From JBOHER01 sp050701115 (GTDB taxonomy: Bacteria > Actinomycetota > Actinomycetes > Mycobacteriales > Pseudonocardiaceae), in the NCBI GenBank assembly GCA_050701115.1, contig JBOHER010000388.1, positions 1-5,726 of the forward strand: DNA of 5,726 nt. Reading direction: 5' to 3'. Under the pieces are notes generated by a model. The model was not told the origin of the DNA. It ran no database searches and was given only the letters and a program-made list of their open reading frames with translations. Below are positions 5,120 through 5,726 of the stretch, in pieces. The translations under genes and the position numbers were made by a program. Numbering within the stretch: the first letter of the stretch is position 1; each line of letters starts with the position of its first letter.

Positions 5120-5726
5120 ATGGCTATTTCCGATGAGATTCTGAAGAAGGGCGTCATGCCGGGACAGCAGCCTCAGGCTGACACCGAGTCGCTGTACTTC
5201 GAGGACTTCCGGGTGGGTCAGCGGTTTACCAGCGGGCTACGCAAGGTCATCGAGCCCGACCTGGATGCCTGCACCCAGCTCAGCGGTGACGTCCACCCAC
5301 CGCGCACCGATCCTGGCTACGCCGAGGGACCCCGCTTCGGCAAGCCGATCCTGCAAGGCCCGTTCGGCATCGCCGTGTGCTTCGGGCTACTCCACGAGTT
5401 GGGTCTGACGGACGCCTCGATCGTGGTGCTGCTCGACACCAACTGGCGCTACCTCAAGCCGATTCACGTCGGGGACACGTTGCGTGTCGAGCTGACGATC
5501 ACCGGGTGCCGACGTACCGCACGCGGCGATGAAGGCGTTGTCGACCGGCACGTCGTCATGCTCAACCAGCACGACGAGTGCGTGCAGGAAGGCAACACTG
5601 CCGTGCGGGTGCGTGCGCGCGCGGTCGGCGCCGACCCCGTCCACATCGCCTTCGGCACCACCGCCTGGGGCGAGGCGCTCGCCATCCGTCTCACCGAAGA
5701 CGAGCGTTTCGGCTCGGCGACCGCAA
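5120..5726 (+). CDS. MaoC-like hot-dog-fold protein (acyl dehydratase family), 3'-truncated, catalytic His apparently replaced
   Basis: An open frame of at least 202 residues running off the right edge. After a variable N-terminus, LYFEDFRVGQRFTSG (about 25-39) is the usual MaoC-like opening, followed by TQLSGDVHPPRTDPGYA (about 52-68), FGKPILQGPFGIAV (about 73-86) and the strand-rich LKPIHVGDTLRVELTITG (112-129). MaoC/PhaJ enoyl-CoA hydratases use Asp and His in a D-x4-H motif. Here Asp57 is kept but the His position is Arg62 (codon CGC; His would be CAC), and the usual His-Gly of the hydration motif reads Gln-Gly. It may therefore be a non-hydratase, a thioesterase-like or binding protein, or the non-catalytic part of a longer enzyme. 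The start is ATG 5120 directly after the operator, possibly leaderless; ATG 5156, with AGAAGG five bases before it, is a real alternative that removes 12 residues. It is divergent from tetR and probably controlled by it. Confidence 0.8.
   Translation, partial: MAISDEILKKGVMPGQQPQADTESLYFEDFRVGQRFTSGLRKVIEPDLDACTQLSGDVHPPRTDPGYAEGPRFGKPILQGPFGIAVCFGLLHELGLTDASIVVLLDTNWRYLKPIHVGDTLRVELTITGCRRTARGDEGVVDRHVVMLNQHDECVQEGNTAVRVRARAVGADPVHIAFGTTAWGEALAIRLTEDERFGSATA

Noticed and set aside
5387..5694. Minus-strand frames opposite the MaoC-like gene
   Set aside because: The + strand frame stays open to the window edge and carries MaoC-like motifs; the antisense frames are shadows.

Overview
The window is high-GC DNA with strongly GC-biased third codon positions, GTG as well as ATG starts, an IclR-type regulator beside catechol genes, and at least one apparently leaderless transcript. 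This points to an actinomycete (Rhodococcus, Amycolatopsis or Pseudonocardia type). No species can be named from the sequence alone.

Left half (1-3754, + strand): a compact aromatic-degradation operon. It starts inside the gene for the oxygenase component of a two-component FADH2-dependent phenol / 4-hydroxyphenylacetate hydroxylase, whose 5' end lies outside the window. Next come catA (catechol 1,2-dioxygenase) and catB (muconate cycloisomerase), whose stop and start codons overlap, and then an IclR-family regulator of the CatR/PcaR type. Read as a pathway: phenol (or a similar phenolic) to catechol, to cis,cis-muconate, to muconolactone. The flavin reductase partner and catC (muconolactone isomerase) are not present here.

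Right half (3774-5726): a separate unit organised around a TetR-family regulator on the minus strand. Downstream of tetR, on the same strand, lies a small SnoaL/NTF2-like protein gene that converges on the IclR gene. Divergent from tetR is the start of a MaoC-like hot-dog-fold gene that runs off the right edge. The 117-bp tetR/maoC-like gap and the first tetR codons hold the clearest regulatory structure in the window: two copies of the palindrome GAACG-NN-CGTTC, one over the tetR start codon and one just before the divergent gene; a well-formed TTGACC-N17-TAACCT promoter placed so that tetR mRNA would begin at or next to its ATG; and a 12-bp direct repeat containing that -35 box. The simplest reading is a TetR repressor controlling itself and the divergent gene.

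Points worth a second look are that operator pair with the leaderless tetR, the apparent loss of the catalytic His in the MaoC-like protein, a Trp at a specificity position of CatB, a CatA with a shortened N-terminus, and a three-half-site repeat before the IclR gene. There are no RNA genes, insertion sequences, CRISPR arrays or convincing rho-independent terminators in the window.
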